A stretch of DNA of 64,000 bases from Volvox africanus. Its lineage: Eukaryota; Chlorophyta; Chlorophyceae; Chlamydomonadales; Volvocaceae. A program made the translations under genes and the position numbers. How positions within the stretch are numbered: position 1 is the stretch's first letter; each line of letters begins with the position of its first letter. The notes under the pieces are model-generated. The model was not told where the DNA came from. It searched no databases and was given only the letters and a program-made list of their open reading frames with translations. The stretch is from contig BSDZ01000017.1 in NCBI GenBank assembly GCA_030268105.1, positions 3,452,001 to 3,516,000 on the forward strand, written 5' to 3'. Shown here in pieces: positions 33,900-46,422 of the stretch.

Positions 33900-36459
33900 T
33901 CACAGACCAAGCACGTCCGCAGTGCCGGGCCCAACCGTCGCCATGCCATCGAGCTTGTTCTCCATCTCCATATGCTGTCGGAAGATAGGGTTATTTTTAA
34001 ACTCAAGGTACAGGGTGAATAGGACGTGTAGCGATTCAATGGGATCGTCGTACACCGGGATATCCAGCAAGGTGCAAACCAGCTTGGCGTAAGTCTTGAC
34101 GTCCAGTTCCTGCAGATGTTGCAAAGCACGAAATGTAAGGTGGTTTTGCGTGATAAAACAGATTGCAGGCCAACATTGGCCGGCGTGCAGGGCTGGCCAA
34201 TGAGGAGGTACTATCGCCTACATTCATCGTAACTGTTAGTGTCTGGGCCATCCCGCCTGAGGCGCGAGTTCATGTACAGAGCTCGTCAATTATTGCCCCC
34301 TAAATACATATGTATAGGGTACACGCATTGGTATGGTACTGGATCGACATGATATTCATTGGTGGTTGGGGTTTTCTCACTTAACGAATGGAGGAGATTC
34401 TTGTACGTTCGAGGTGGGTACGTATTTTCCCATCGACTTATCACACGCCTTGCCTGGGGTCGCTGTTCTTCCTTAACTAGGCACTTTCTGAACTACCCCC
34501 GACACCCATACTGACCACGTCGCCAGACGGCATTTTCATGGCTTTCAGGAACGCTTCAACCTCTGGTGGCCACTCCTGCATAAGTGCCTCAATTTCCGGC
34601 ATGCGTTTGCTGTATGACACACTAGCAGGAGGCTTGGCCTTATGGATGTCCAGTATAGAGCCTGCGACGTACCAGCGGCCAAGATGGAAACAGCCCGTCA
34701 CCGGTCCAGAGATGGCATCTGTGCGTTGCAACCATGCCATGTCAGGGCTTTCCCTGCTATGCCCTGCGAGCGGCTGTTTACGAACCAGTATTGCGTGCAT
34801 GTAGACATTAGCGAGGGCTGTGAGGATTGTGAGCCGGCACCGGTCCAGGCAAATGAGCAAATTGAGTAGTAATCTTACTCACCAATCCATTGCTGAATCT
34901 TCTTTGCCTTGTTCTCGTCTGCATGCTCGAGCCGGCCCACCATGTCGGCCTTCGCTCCAGGTGCCTCCTTTGACAGCTGGCGTAGCTGCAAAGTGAGCAC
35001 AGTGGGGTCGGATTGCTTGGCCGCCGGCTCGTCCAGGACCTGTAACACAGAGAATGATAGAACAGTTGGGAGGTAGTTATTGGCTGGATAGGTGCACAGG
35101 AAGGTGAAATTAATCAGCGCAAGTGAACTGGATCAACGAATAGCGCTTTCTACGGAACGGATCTCAGTGTATTGACCTCCACTGGCAGCATGTTGACATT
35201 CGTCTCTGTGGAGAGGAGGTCGTAGCTAACGGCTTCCTGGCATATACGTCAGGCATCCCAATAGTCTGCAATAATAGTTTGCAACCCTGGTCCTGTCGCA
35301 CTCTTGGTGGTGATAGTGATGGTGGTGAACTTTCGGCAGCCCCACTTCATGCAGTCACGTTCCTATCGTCCTACCTTGAGGCCAAGATAGTCGGACTTGC
35401 CGTCGGGTCGCGGCACCTTGATAAACTCGTCAATCCCGCCCACCGCGGGAATATAATCAGGAATGAAGGGTTTCAGCTTGGTCTCCAGCTCCACCGTCTG
35501 CGGCTTATACCGACCAATGTACTGGAATAGCTCCCGCACATCCTCTGGTACGTTTAGGTGCTTGTACTCCTGCGCGTTGTACGCCCCTACCGGCGCACTG
35601 TCATCTCCACCGCCAGCACCTCCGTGTCCTGTGCCTAAGCAGCACGCATCTCAGACCGTACGCCTTGCAGCAGGTTGCGGGTCAACTACAATAATGTGGT
35701 ATAGCACCATGCGCCTACGACTCGCTCCTTGGTGATGCGACAGCTGCAGCACCAACATCACTACCCATGGCAAGAATCGTACATCAGAATGAAGCCTGTT
35801 CCTATGGTAAATTGATGGTGCAAGAAAGCCCGAGAAACCCTCGTGCATTAGGCTTGTACGGGGTTTAGGGATGCTTGCACGGCCGACACAAGGAAAACTC
35901 CTGTATCTTTTCCGAAGTCCCCTATTACATCTTCGCCAGGATGCCGACAGTGACTTTGTGCGTGTTTGGCAAGGGCTTACCTCCGATTTTGGCAGAGGTA
36001 TCATATGATTCCGGCGAAAGTGTTCGTGCTGGTGCAGCTGGCCCCTCGTCCAAGTCGTGAGATTCAATCAACGAGGCATCTGCTCGGCGCATGGGCGCAC
36101 ATGTTAAGGAACTCTCTAGCAGGCGCATAATTGCATATGTACCTACCTCGCGGCACCGCTGGAGGTTCATCTGCGCCAGCAAAGCTCTCGGACTCACTGA
36201 GGTTCACCTCCTGTGCAGGTGCCGTTCGCATGGGCGTCCGGTTGCACACAGGTCTCAGCCTTGCGACGATCATTTCTTACCTCGTCATGTGGCTGATTCT
36301 GCACTACTGTGGACCGCGCTGTCCCCTGAAATTGCTCGCCCTCCCCGAGCTCGCCGGAGAACTGTGGTCCAAAAGGAACGTTTAATAGCTCGTCTTGTCT
36401 CTTAAATAAGAGAAGTAGTTGCTCACCCCATCGTCCTCACGATAGAACGAGTCGTCCAT
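33900..36459 (-). CDS. IFT46: Intraflagellar transport protein IFT46
   Basis: There are eight exons: 36427-36459, 36281-36361, 36147-36210, 35981-36079, 35375-35634, 34883-35039, 34516-34661 and 33900-34109. They give 349 aa with all phases consistent. Family signatures: VVQNQPHDEEVNLSESESF near the N-terminus, RYKPQTVELETKLKPFIPDY, VGGIDEFIKVPRPDGKSDYL, RMPEIEALMQEWPPEVEAFL and LLDIPVYDDPIESLHVLFTL near the end. The N-terminal third is acidic and low in complexity, as in other IFT46 proteins. IFT46 is a core IFT-B subunit that carries outer dynein arms into the flagellum. Length is close to the Chlamydomonas protein. The first intron is short, about 65 nt. The last junction uses donor GTCAGT, weaker than the others, but the joined sequence is conserved. 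Confidence 0.96.
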
Positions 36460-38382
36460 GACACATTAACCAAGGAACTGCGGAGCCTACGTTCCAGGTA
36501 CACGTGATAGCCAGTAATCAAGTGACTTCAAAAATAAAACTAAGTAAATTTCAATCTATCCTTGCAAGCCCGCGGCAAAGATGATGTAAAGCTGTGAAAT
36601 AGACTCAGGTCAACCGTTACACCTATGCTAATGTTCGAAAAATGAGCTTGAATTACAGGTGATAGTATCTTCACAGATGTTGGCCCTGGTCAGGCAAAGT
36701 AATTTGTACTACCAACGTACGGCAGTTTCTGCGACATTGCGGGTAAAGTGGTGAACCCGCGCTTGACAACATGGTGGCGTTGGTTATAACGGTTATAATT
36801 GGAAGATGCATGCGTTCCGGTTCTTTGGTTTCAGAAGCTCGAGCCACTAGCCTTTGCCGAGAGGAGCCATCCATTGGCAAATTATATTAAAATTTCCACC
36901 ATTTTACCCATGCAGCGAGGACCAAGTGCTCAAAAAGTGTTAACTTGAACAATCCCAGGTGAAATCGCACAAGCGGCATTACAGGGATTCATAGTTATGA
37001 GCGCGATGATGTTCAGTCACTTTACAAACCTTAAATACTCCTAGTCCGGGGCCGGTGGGGCACAAGGACCGTAAGTTCAAGCATTCGCAGGTATCTCATA
37101 TCAGCACGTTTGGCTTAAATAGCAAGAAAACGCGTTCCCGGAAACCCTAAAACACCTCCAGTCACATTTAGTCAGACACATACATAGATACATACATACA
37201 TGCATACACACACACACAGACAAACACGGACAAGACCACCACTGTTCCAAATGTTTTACCAAAACACTCACTGCGCCTTCTCACAGAAGCCGGGAATACT
37301 GTCGCTTCCCTGAAGCCCCCAAATGCCGGTTCAAGGGTATCATAAGCAATGCCACATGGTGAAAACGCGATGTGGCTCGTCTAGGATGTCTGTAAGCCTC
37401 TGTAGGGCACCAAAGCAACATAGCAAATTTGCACAAGGTGCCCGCGTGTCTCAAACAAGTACTTCATGCCTAATACATTGCCTCGATGCAAATCCATACA
37501 CGGTTTGCAGTGGCACAACTTTCATAATTCACCCGCAGCACAGGCACATAGACGCGACAGACGTTTAACCATTCGCATAGTCACATAGCTATTCCGCCAC
37601 CGTGGTATGTATACTCCAATTACTCGCGCATTCGCACAGCTGCAGCTGCAGCTGATGCTGAGGCTTAAGATGTATAAAATGTTGGTACAATACAACGGCA
37701 TGGGCCGTTTCCATCGCGGCTGATGCCTACACAAGCTGTTGGCTGTTTCCAGCGCATGGAAGGTAGACACTTTTGAAGTCCAGTAACTCTATGGAACTGT
37801 CACGTGCGTGTTGGTTATCCCTGCTCAGAACACCAAGCCATGTGCACATACTAAAATGTAGCATTGGTGGTATGCGGTTGGGCCGAGTTGACACTGGAGC
37901 AGGATGTGGGATGCAGGATGTAGGCAGTGCATGCCTGAATAATTCAGGCAAACGCCCGTTGGCTCTAATCGGCTGCTGATACAGTCTCAATACAGGTCCC
38001 CGAGGATGCGGAGGAGTCCATGACAGATACCGGTACCAGAACAGACTCGCCTGCATCGGCCGCTGGGCGTCGGTGGCCTGCTGCAATACCAAATGCTGAT
38101 CCAACAGTCGCGGAGACGGAGATTTCTGCAGGTTTTCTCTGCAGTGCAGATGGTGCGTGGCCCACGACAGGCACCTGTGCCGTTTCCATTCCTGATGCGA
38201 TGCCACGCGCCACCGGCTGAACCTCAGCCTGCGGCGGCACACCCACAGTCGCCGCCGCCCCTCCAAGCACGAAGCCCGATGCGGCAGTTCCCAGCATACA
38301 TTCCAAAGCCATACGTCATACCGTGCCTGGGGCTCAACTGGTTATTGCTGGGGACCCTGCAGCTGCTGCGGTATGGTGCTGT
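36460..38382. other. Spacer upstream of IFT46, no gene seen
   Basis: It lies between the IFT46 start (36459) and the stop of the next minus-strand gene (38385). It should include the IFT46 promoter and the 3' untranslated region of that gene. A CATA/CACA-rich microsatellite lies at about 37176-37220. A minus-strand frame at 37970-38312 is rich in Ala, Gly and Val but has no splice or family support. Confidence 0.45.
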
Positions 38383-40506
38383 TCATGACGGCGCCCTTGT
38401 AACTCCCGGTGCTGCAGCGTGACCTACCGCCTTTTTGCCGCCGCGGACGAGATTGCCACGAGTCGGCATAGCGGCGTTCGGACGCTTGGGTGGGCCCAGT
38501 CGAAACAGTAGCAGGAACGCCTTGTCCGCCAGGAACAGCTGCTTATGCGTAATGTGAAGCTGGTCTAGAAACGTCTGCGTTTTGGGTCAAATAAGGTATC
38601 CGAATGCATGATGCATGTCCTGCTAGCCTATTTATCGGTGTGCATGTTTGTAGATGCGTACGGTGACCTACTCACGGTGGTCGCACGATGAGCAATATGT
38701 ACGTGCCTGTATGGTGTTTTGATCAGACAAACACGCTGATTCGCACTGAAGAATTGTGATGATTATCCCAATCAAACAAAGAGCCGGTGATGGCCGGCAC
38801 AATTGCGGACATCCGAAGCTGGTAATAAGGTTTGAACTCGGCGGTTCAGGGGCATCAAGGGAAGGGCTACACGACACCCTCACCTCCTGCGCCCACTGGC
38901 TCTTCTGCGTCAAGACATACACCGACATCTCTTGATGAGCCAGGTAGCCGTCATTAAAGATAAGGGCTGATTTGCCGCAGGCAACGCCGTTGGATACACG
39001 GTCAGCATACCAACCCTGCCGACGTGCGAAGTCCACCATGCTGATAGGAGCCGAACATCAAGCAGGGTCGCCCAGGTCATGCGGAGGCAAATCGTGGGGC
39101 AGCCAACAGTATGGCGCAAGTCAATCTCAACGCTTCTTCATCTCGTACGGCTAGGGGAAAGAACATATTCATGTCGGCGAACTGAGCAACGAAGTCGCAG
39201 AGGATAATACCAGAATACAACAGAGGATCGTAAGCCGGTGTCTATCAGGACCCCTATGGGTGCAACCTATGATACCGCATAGAGAGCCCACAGCATTTGT
39301 TATTCAAACAACCGCTACACAGATGCGCCTGCCGCCCTGGCAGCACCTGCGGCAGCACTATATGGGCTTTGCCAAAGCTAAGATTGCAATAAGCCAAGTC
39401 CTGATTACTCAATGGGACACCATACCTAGCAAGCTCGTTGTCATCCCCGAAGGTCAGCAATCCCACCTCCGGAATCAAGTCCTTGAGGTCCGGCACAGCC
39501 TCAAGCTGCAGGTGAAAGGAATGCGGCCTTGAGAAGTCAACAGGGTAACTATACGAGTTTGAAGTCCAGCGATTGCAGACAGCTAATGACGCTTCACCTC
39601 GTAAACAGCATCGACGCAAAATTCAGAGGTACCTGGATGCGAGGGAAGGATGGACGAGTGCGGCCTTGATCATCGCCTCACATGGTATCGAATTATGGGT
39701 GTGCCGCCAGGTGGCAGAATCAAGTGCCATAAACTGCGGTAAGCTATTTATTTACGCCAATAGTAATCCGCCATCTGCCGCACGTCCAAGTCGCTACCAC
39801 ATGGCCCGTGGCAAGAGCACAGTTGCAACAATCGCATTATTCACCCACCAGGGGAAATACCAAGGGAATCCAGGTGTTCTTGAGGTCCGTGATGGACGAG
39901 GGGCTGGAGCCGCAAGACCGCATGCGTTCAGCATGTAACCTGCCAGTGCGCAGCGACTTTTCAACCTTTCCATTCTGTCCCAACGCGATGACGCCTTTCC
40001 ACTGCATTCACGGAATAAGCAAATGCGAAATCCCATGCTGCAGGTCAAGTAGATAGATCAAATGCGGACCTAAGTCTTTAACCGCTGACAACAAAGCACG
40101 ATACCGTAGAAGGATGACATCCCCAGCTAATGCCCTTGGCCTGTTCCCCCAAACCCACCTTTACTGGCGGCACCCTATATTTAGGCTGTGCCGGATGGTA
40201 GGGCAGTTGCGAAGACATGCCGTGGCCCAAGCCATCGTGTGGCGCCTGTTGTTGCTGCTGCCGCTGGCAACTTCCCTGTTCCGAATCACACGCCCGCGCT
40301 GGAGAAGCCCGACTGTTTGTATCGTCCTGTCGCAGCAGCACATGCTGCTGCACTGGGCCCGGCTCTTGCCCCGGGTTTGTCCCTTTTTGCGGCAGCCCCT
40401 GATGTTGCAGCTGGCGCTGTTCGTACACCATCGCGGCATAATGGCGCGCCACCTGGACCTGATCAGGAACACTCAGCCCCTGCGCTCTCAGCTGAGCTTC
40501 AAGATC
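38383..40506 (-). CDS. Unrecognised protein, Gln-rich middle and conserved-looking C-terminus
   Basis: I can support these minus-strand exons. 40159-40506 encodes DLEAQLRAQGLSVPDQ, continues Gln-rich and ends YRVPPVK before donor GTGGGT. 39849-39878 encodes NTWIPLVFPL. A piece at 39598-39632 encodes VPLNFASMLFTR. About 39432-39470 encodes LEAVPDLKDLIPE. About 38889-39042 encodes MVDFARRQGWYADRV onward to KSQWAQE. The last exon, 38383 to about 38582, reads TFLDQLHITHKQLFLADKAF, then GPPKRP, and ends at TGA 38383-38385. Codon choice and clean splice sites say this is a real gene. The full chain of phases is not resolved and exons may be missing. The start may be the ATG at 41229 (MPADPRDVQYNPFNIHSLLK). 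I do not recognise the family. Poly-Gln tracts suggest a nuclear or regulatory protein, but that is only a guess. Confidence 0.55.
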
Positions 40507-41369
40507 CTGGGAATGGAGGGAGGATTGAACGTTGTGCCTAGGGACAGAAAGGCCCCTCTTACCCATCTCCCTGCTCAACCCTGCCGCAGCGTTGGAAACT
40601 CTCGCAAACCTCAGGTTGTAAGTAACACTGGGCCACGAACGGGCGGGAAAGCCCATCCGCATTTAGAGGTTCCCCTGGAGACACGTGATGATGATCACAG
40701 CCAACAGTTCTGGACTGTCCCCCCAGCTCCGGGCTGAGCGTACACCAGGACCACATTGTGACGTATCGATGAACGCCTCAAGTTACAACGCATGGCTCAT
40801 AGTTAGGGAACAGAAATAGGAACCTGGTATCGTATTCCTGGCAGCCGGTCATCACAGAAAACAGAGGATGAATCGAACCTGTACACATGGCTTCCCGCGT
40901 GGGCTTCTCTCACTGTCAACATTCTTCTACAAACGCCGTGTCGTCCCACCTGGCAGTGGCACTCCAGCTGGCAGGCCCGGCTGTGCGCCTCACGGCCCAG
41001 TTTGCTCCATTCCTCGGTGCCGTTGTGGCTAATTACCTTATGGGAACAAAGCAGCATCAGCAAATCCGCCTGCGCCTGCAAGTACTGGAGCTGCAGACAG
41101 GGAGCCAGCGCCGGCGACCAGGTGTGCAAAGTCCAAGACACCATCGGCAGGTATACTGGTAACATAATCCTTTAAAAGACTGTGAATATTGAACGGATTG
41201 TATTGAACGTCCCTTGGATCCGCCGGCATGTTTTACTGAAGGCGAGTTTCGTGTGTTCATAACGTATTTATACGGTGCCGTCACAGCATGTCGTTAGAGG
41301 AAGCCATGCTGCCTCCCGTGTCAACATGAGGCAACATGCACGCCCTCGCAGCGGTCCAGTTGCTAAACT

Positions 41370-42080
41370 TGAAAATGCAAACAACAACAGCTGCTGCTGC
41401 TGCTGCCGTTGCGCACCTGCAGTTTGGTCGGCATGGCTGAGCAGCTCTCCTGCACCGCCTGATCCCCGTTTGCAGTCTGCAAGCGTGCCCGCGTGGCCGC
41501 TTGCAGGCTGTCGCAGCCATCGATGGGAGAGTTGGTCGCCGATTCTCTTAAACCGGATGCAGCTGGTGGCCAAACCTTTCGATGCGGATCTTGAGGCTGC
41601 GCCTGTATTCGTGAGGGTCTGCAGCCCTGAAGGCTGCGGCACGCCGCCGCCTGAGCCTCCTGATTGCCTTCCTGGAGCATTTTTTTAAGGTTCAGCACCA
41701 AGTGTTCTATCTTGCGTAGATTCGTCTGCATGTCCCTATCGTCATATCCCACTTCGTATATGGCCTCTACGATGCGCTTATGCTCAGCCTCCAGCTCCTC
41801 TTTCCGAGCCCAGATGGTGTCCTTCTCGGCCTCACTGGGCACCCGGAACTGTCCGCCCACATTAATAAGCTGCAAATCCTGGTTGGCCAGATCGAGCTTG
41901 TCCAACACCGCGTCGGCTCGCTTTGAGAGCTCCGTGCACGTGGCCTGCTTGCGGCGCTGCTCCGACAATTCGACTAGTCGCCTCAGCAGCACTTTCCGCA
42001 GCCGCGTCGTTCTCGGGTTCATAGGAAAGAGGTACTGGTAGCCGTGCATCTCGGTCATCGCAACCACGTACTGAAAATCA
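41370..42080 (-). CDS. Unrecognised coiled-coil protein exon
   Basis: A long minus-strand open stretch follows acceptor CTCCCAG at 42081-42087. It starts DFQYVVAMTEMHGYQYLFPM and continues through a charged helical region (ELSKRADAVLDKLDLANQD, then EAEKDTIWARKEELEAEH and NLRKIEHLVLNLKKML) that is probably coiled coil. A Gln/Ser-rich tail follows. A GTGCGC donor is possible near 41414. It may be the N-terminal part of the gene at 38383-40506 or a separate gene. The 5' exon is not resolved; the stretch up to 42293 stays open in several frames. I do not recognise the family. Confidence 0.5.
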
Positions 42081-42299
42081 CTGGGAGGAAGATAGCAAGC
42101 GGGCAGCAAAACGCGGACCAACCTCATGAGAAATCGTGTAACGTATTTGGTTCCTAACCATACGACCAATGAATATCCCCCCAGTGCACCAAATAATTAC
42201 TTCGAATAAAGGCGCATGGAAGGGAAACGGTGATGAGCCTGCACGCGCCCAAACTCGGCGACCCAGATCACTTCGACGGATTTCGGAACACAAACCACC

Positions 42300-43219
42300 A
42301 CGCTCGATTCGTCACTTCAAGGGCATCTCATTCGTGCAGACGCCAATCATCGCGTCGTTCAATTACACATTTGCAATAACCGCAAGCCTGCATCGGTTTA
42401 TGTCACAAGAGAAACCTTACGTATCTACACCAAGTGCACCTTGAGCCTGTCCTTCCGCCGCATCCCAAAACTATTCGCCCGCGTCAATTTGAAGCCGTTT
42501 CAAAGGGTGCTGAAGCTTGTGAACATTTATTACGCCAGCTAAGTGGCGTTTGGGTCGTAGGGTTTTAAGTAAATCTTCCGCACTTCGCATGATATTCGCA
42601 TGGTTGATGCATGCGTTGAAAACTACTGCATGCGTAAGGCATACTTCGCCCAAAACGGTCTTGGCAGAACGCCTGCCCAACACACACAACGGAACAAAAC
42701 AGCCTACTTGGCATGCATCTGTTAGCTGCTGTCATCTGGACCTCAGATTTGGTAGGTCTTTTCCAAGGTTTGATCCTATTTTCCCTCGTTATTGGAGAAG
42801 ATAGCTAGTTAGCTTAAAAAGAAAAAACCAGCATACTGACATGAAAAACGCGCAGACAGAGCAAGGACTACAACATGTAAAATTCCTGAACTCAAGACAT
42901 ACCATGGCCAGACTTATAAATGATTTGAAGGCCACTACAAGAGGTCGAAACTCCTAGGGGCTCGGAAGGGGTCCGTTGAATCAGAGGAAAATCTGCTCTG
43001 GTTGAATATTTCAACCACACCAAAGATCCTAGGAAATTTGGTTTATTACACGATATATGGATGTTTCTGTTCCCATACTATTGACATGAGTATTTTTCCA
43101 AAAAATCAGAAATTGGAACGGGCCCATAACAAGACGTTAATGTATCAAAACCAAAAAACACATTAGCAACATCTTTGAAGATATTCAAACATTCGGACAA
43201 AGATGCATATAAGCAAGCC
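42300..43219. other. Spacer, no gene seen
   Basis: This gap lies between the coiled-coil gene and the stop of the 185-aa gene, both on the minus strand. A minus-strand TGTAA (plus TTACA at 43046-43050) lies 170 nt after the stop of the latter and is its likely polyadenylation signal. No supported coding region. Confidence 0.45.
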
Positions 43220-44128
43220 CTATGTGGACCCCGTTGCCTCCATGCCCAATAGCACGTACCCGATGTGCAGGGTGTCATGGGGGTTCTTGCTAGCTCTCGC
43301 CTGAAATGGCCGTTGCGTAGGCCAGAGATCTTTAGCACCGCAATAGAATGGCTCTGTTGAACCGTCGCGTTTATGCATTCGCACTTCCACCTGCTGTTGA
43401 GGTGGAAAGGGGTAAATAGCAACAGCGGCATGAAAATGATGGTTAACCTGCAACCGGAAACGGTGTTGGGACACACCACAAAACTCACCCTACAATAGAC
43501 AAGGCAACAGAGAGACTGTGATTATAGAAAGCACAAATGATCCTGGGCCCATTCGAGACTCACAAGCTGGCCGTCCTCGCCAGCGGGCTGTACGGTATGT
43601 ATAGGAACGAGGACAAAAGCGTCTAGGGTTCTGCTGAACATCTTAACAAGAAAGCCGCGGAAGAATGATCCAAGTACCTGCAAGCGTGAAGCGATTATAA
43701 GCCAGTCTTTCAGTCCTTCGCAACAATTGCCGTGCACATAGGAGCTCCTTGAAGGACGCAAATGAGTGGCTAGTGAAACTGATTTCACAGATTCGTGACA
43801 ATATGATTTCATATTCTTTCTGCTCAAACTAGAGAGAACACATTTCCTTGGTAAAAATTCACCCCGTGGTGCCTTCGTTCAATACATCTAGGCCAGAACT
43901 TCCGCCATAAAAGTTTTGAAGTCACAGTCCCAATATGATGTGGCTTAGACGTACCTCTTCATCATCTTGAAAGAGGACATCCATGACCACGTTCACCTCC
44001 GGGCTGATGTCATGACCCTCAATTAATTTGAAATATTCACATAACTCATGTTGTGTGAGAAATATTGGGCCTAATGCGCCAAGATGTTTTGAACTGCAAC
44101 TTGGTTTTCCGTCCTGGATCTTTGCCAT
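43220..44128 (-). CDS. Uncharacterised 185-aa protein, three exons
   Basis: Exons 43955-44128, 43564-43677 and 43220-43489 are each whole numbers of codons (58, 38 and 89 plus stop). They have good donors (GTACGT, GTGAGT) and acceptors (TTGCAG, TTGTAG). The protein begins MAKIQDGKPSCSSKHLGALG, has an acidic stretch (VLFQDDEE) at the first junction, and contains LDAFVLVPIHTVQPAGED. Its C-terminal half is mixed beta-like and aromatic (HFHAAVAIYPFPPQQQVEVR, FYCGAKDLWP). No signal peptide or membrane segment is obvious. Codon third positions are less GC-biased than in the neighbours. I do not recognise the family and propose no function. Confidence 0.65.
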
Positions 44129-46422
44129 GACGCCCTATTTATTGCACGTCTCATGACAACAATGACAAGCTAAGATTGCATTTTTTGGCTGGAATTCGTG
44201 TATGTGCGGAAACTCCCATTAAACCATCCATGCAACGAGCTTGATGGTGTGACTTGACAAGCTTTATGAGCTCGTAAGGCCCATATGAGCCCGGAGGCTC
44301 ATTGGACCGCTGGAACTCAAAACCGTACGTAATCAAGATGCAGCGCTCCGTATATGCTGTGTATCCGAGTGTTAGAATTGAAAGCTGAAGGAAACGGTCA
44401 CTTCGTGCGAAGAGCACGCACAGGGATGCCAGAATTTAAGTTTGCGTCCCACGTCAGCGCAGACTTCTGGGTGCGCTCAACACGTTCGCGCCTTTAGGTA
44501 TCTCCATGGGGGAATCTTGCGTAGTCCACGCTGGGCACTTCGTTTACAGCTATGTCGCGGATCACTATCAACATTCCCCTGGACACTGCCTCCCCCCCCC
44601 GGCTGTGAAGACCTTTGGCGTATGGTGGTTGCAATGGGTTTTGGGTAGCGCCTATGTGTCTCGATCTGACCAATTGGTCCCGGGCACGTCTCTGAGGTAG
44701 GATGGCAGTCCGGTCTACCTGTACGGCAACTAACCGACATGATTGTACGCCCCTTTTTAACACCGTATCCTTGGCTCATGGGAGCCGTTGAATCAGAACA
44801 GGCACGCTGAAATATAATTGTGTGCGCATATAAAATCATTTCTCTATACGCCCTGCATGTTCGTGTATGGCAGGCTTCAGATTTGCTGATACATATTACC
44901 CGTTCATTGTCGAGGCCCTTTAGGGCTGCGGACGAGGGCACTGTGGGGCGGACGCAGTCGCAACTGTCGTGGCGGCTGGCGAGACTGGACGGCTGGCTGA
45001 CGTATGTGGACTTGGCGGTGTTGCTGCATGATATATATCCTGCCTAGCAGCCATGCCCCGGGTCAGCTCACCGCCCGGGGAATGTCTTCGCCGCCCTAGA
45101 AGCGCCGGCAGGTCTAACATGCAGCCACGGAAATCCCCGCCTGAGATGTCCGCATCCTGTGATGACAACAACATCCATGTGGCCGTGAGTACGAGTGCTT
45201 CTGCATCACATCCGCCGCTGCACCCGCTGCCACAGGAGCATGGTCGGATAACTGTGGCATAGCAAGGTTTTGAATGGCAGCCATACATGGCCATATGCGA
45301 CAAGGTCAGAGCTGGGACAGCCCATTTGAATGGCTGATGAGTTCCCATTGGATGGACCGCACTGCCTTCTTGTTAAATGATTCGCATCCAGGGAAGATAA
45401 GGCTAGCGTGCTTCATCCACCTGAGACCATAAAAGTCCTCGAATAGGTTAACTTATCCCCCCTGCGAACAGAGATTACAAGAGGGCAAGCTGGGTATGTG
45501 GTTACTCGTAGGGTTAGGGCTTTGGGGGTTTTGGGTTTGTAGACCCCCATTGGAGGGCTACGGGCGCCAGGGGGGGCCTAACCTAATAACAGCCTAAGTC
45601 TTCAGTGGACGCAAGAAAGCTAGTTCAATCAGTAGGGCAGTCTAATCATCCCGTTTTGCTTTATTGTGGATGTTTTAGAGTCCTCAACAAAATTGTGTCA
45701 TGAGCCCCCAAACAGGGGCCCCGCGACCGCTATTTGTTGCAACGACAAGCGCTCGCCTAATGACACTGTTCGCAGGTTCTAAGCTTATCTTTGCACTTGG
45801 TAAACAGCCTTGCAAGAAGTTTGGCTCGTCGCGCCCAAGGTCCCAGCCAACAAGAGGATTCAGGTTAACCGGTTACAACACCACGTCAACTACCCATGTC
45901 GCCAACCGTGCTTGCGATATTGAGATCGCAAGAAGTCTCAAGCCTCGTGACCATTGCGGCGGTCGCGTTCCTTCTCATTAATGTTCGCTTGGCCTGTGCA
46001 TGTCCCGTCTGCAGCTGTTCAGACCAAATTTTAAATTCAAATTTGGTCACGACTGCTAACCTGTGGAGTTTGTGTACATGATCTTGGTTGAATCAAATAT
46101 CATTTGCGACGCAACGCAATCAAGCAACGTGCCAGTAGACAACTACTCGGTCACAACACTACTCCCGCGCTTCCATCGCAGTATTAGTGAAATTACCCAT
46201 CATTGTATACTACAGTGCTGAGTTGTCGGCATCAGCAAGTGTGCTAGCTCTTGGAGATTGTAATTTATGTGCGCCGTATTATTGAATCTGGGCCTTATGG
46301 CAATAGACACAACGAGACGCATCAAACTTTGTGCGGCAGTCTCGCTTGCCTTTCGCGCACATTGTTACTTGGTGTCGCTTATCCTTTTCAATTTGTGTGA
46401 GCACACTTGACGCGGTTCCACC
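44129..46422. other. 2.3-kb divergent spacer, coding content unresolved
   Basis: It separates the minus-strand 185-aa gene from the plus-strand HMA gene, so promoters of both may lie here. A plus-strand frame at 45896-46081 starts with a signal-peptide-like segment (SLVTIAAVAFLLINVRLACA) followed by CPVCSCS, but I could not attach further exons. A GGGTTAGGGCTTTGGGGGTTTTGGG stretch at about 45513-45537 is telomere-like. A minus-strand Ala/Ser/Pro-rich frame (44920-45348) has no support. Confidence 0.4.
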
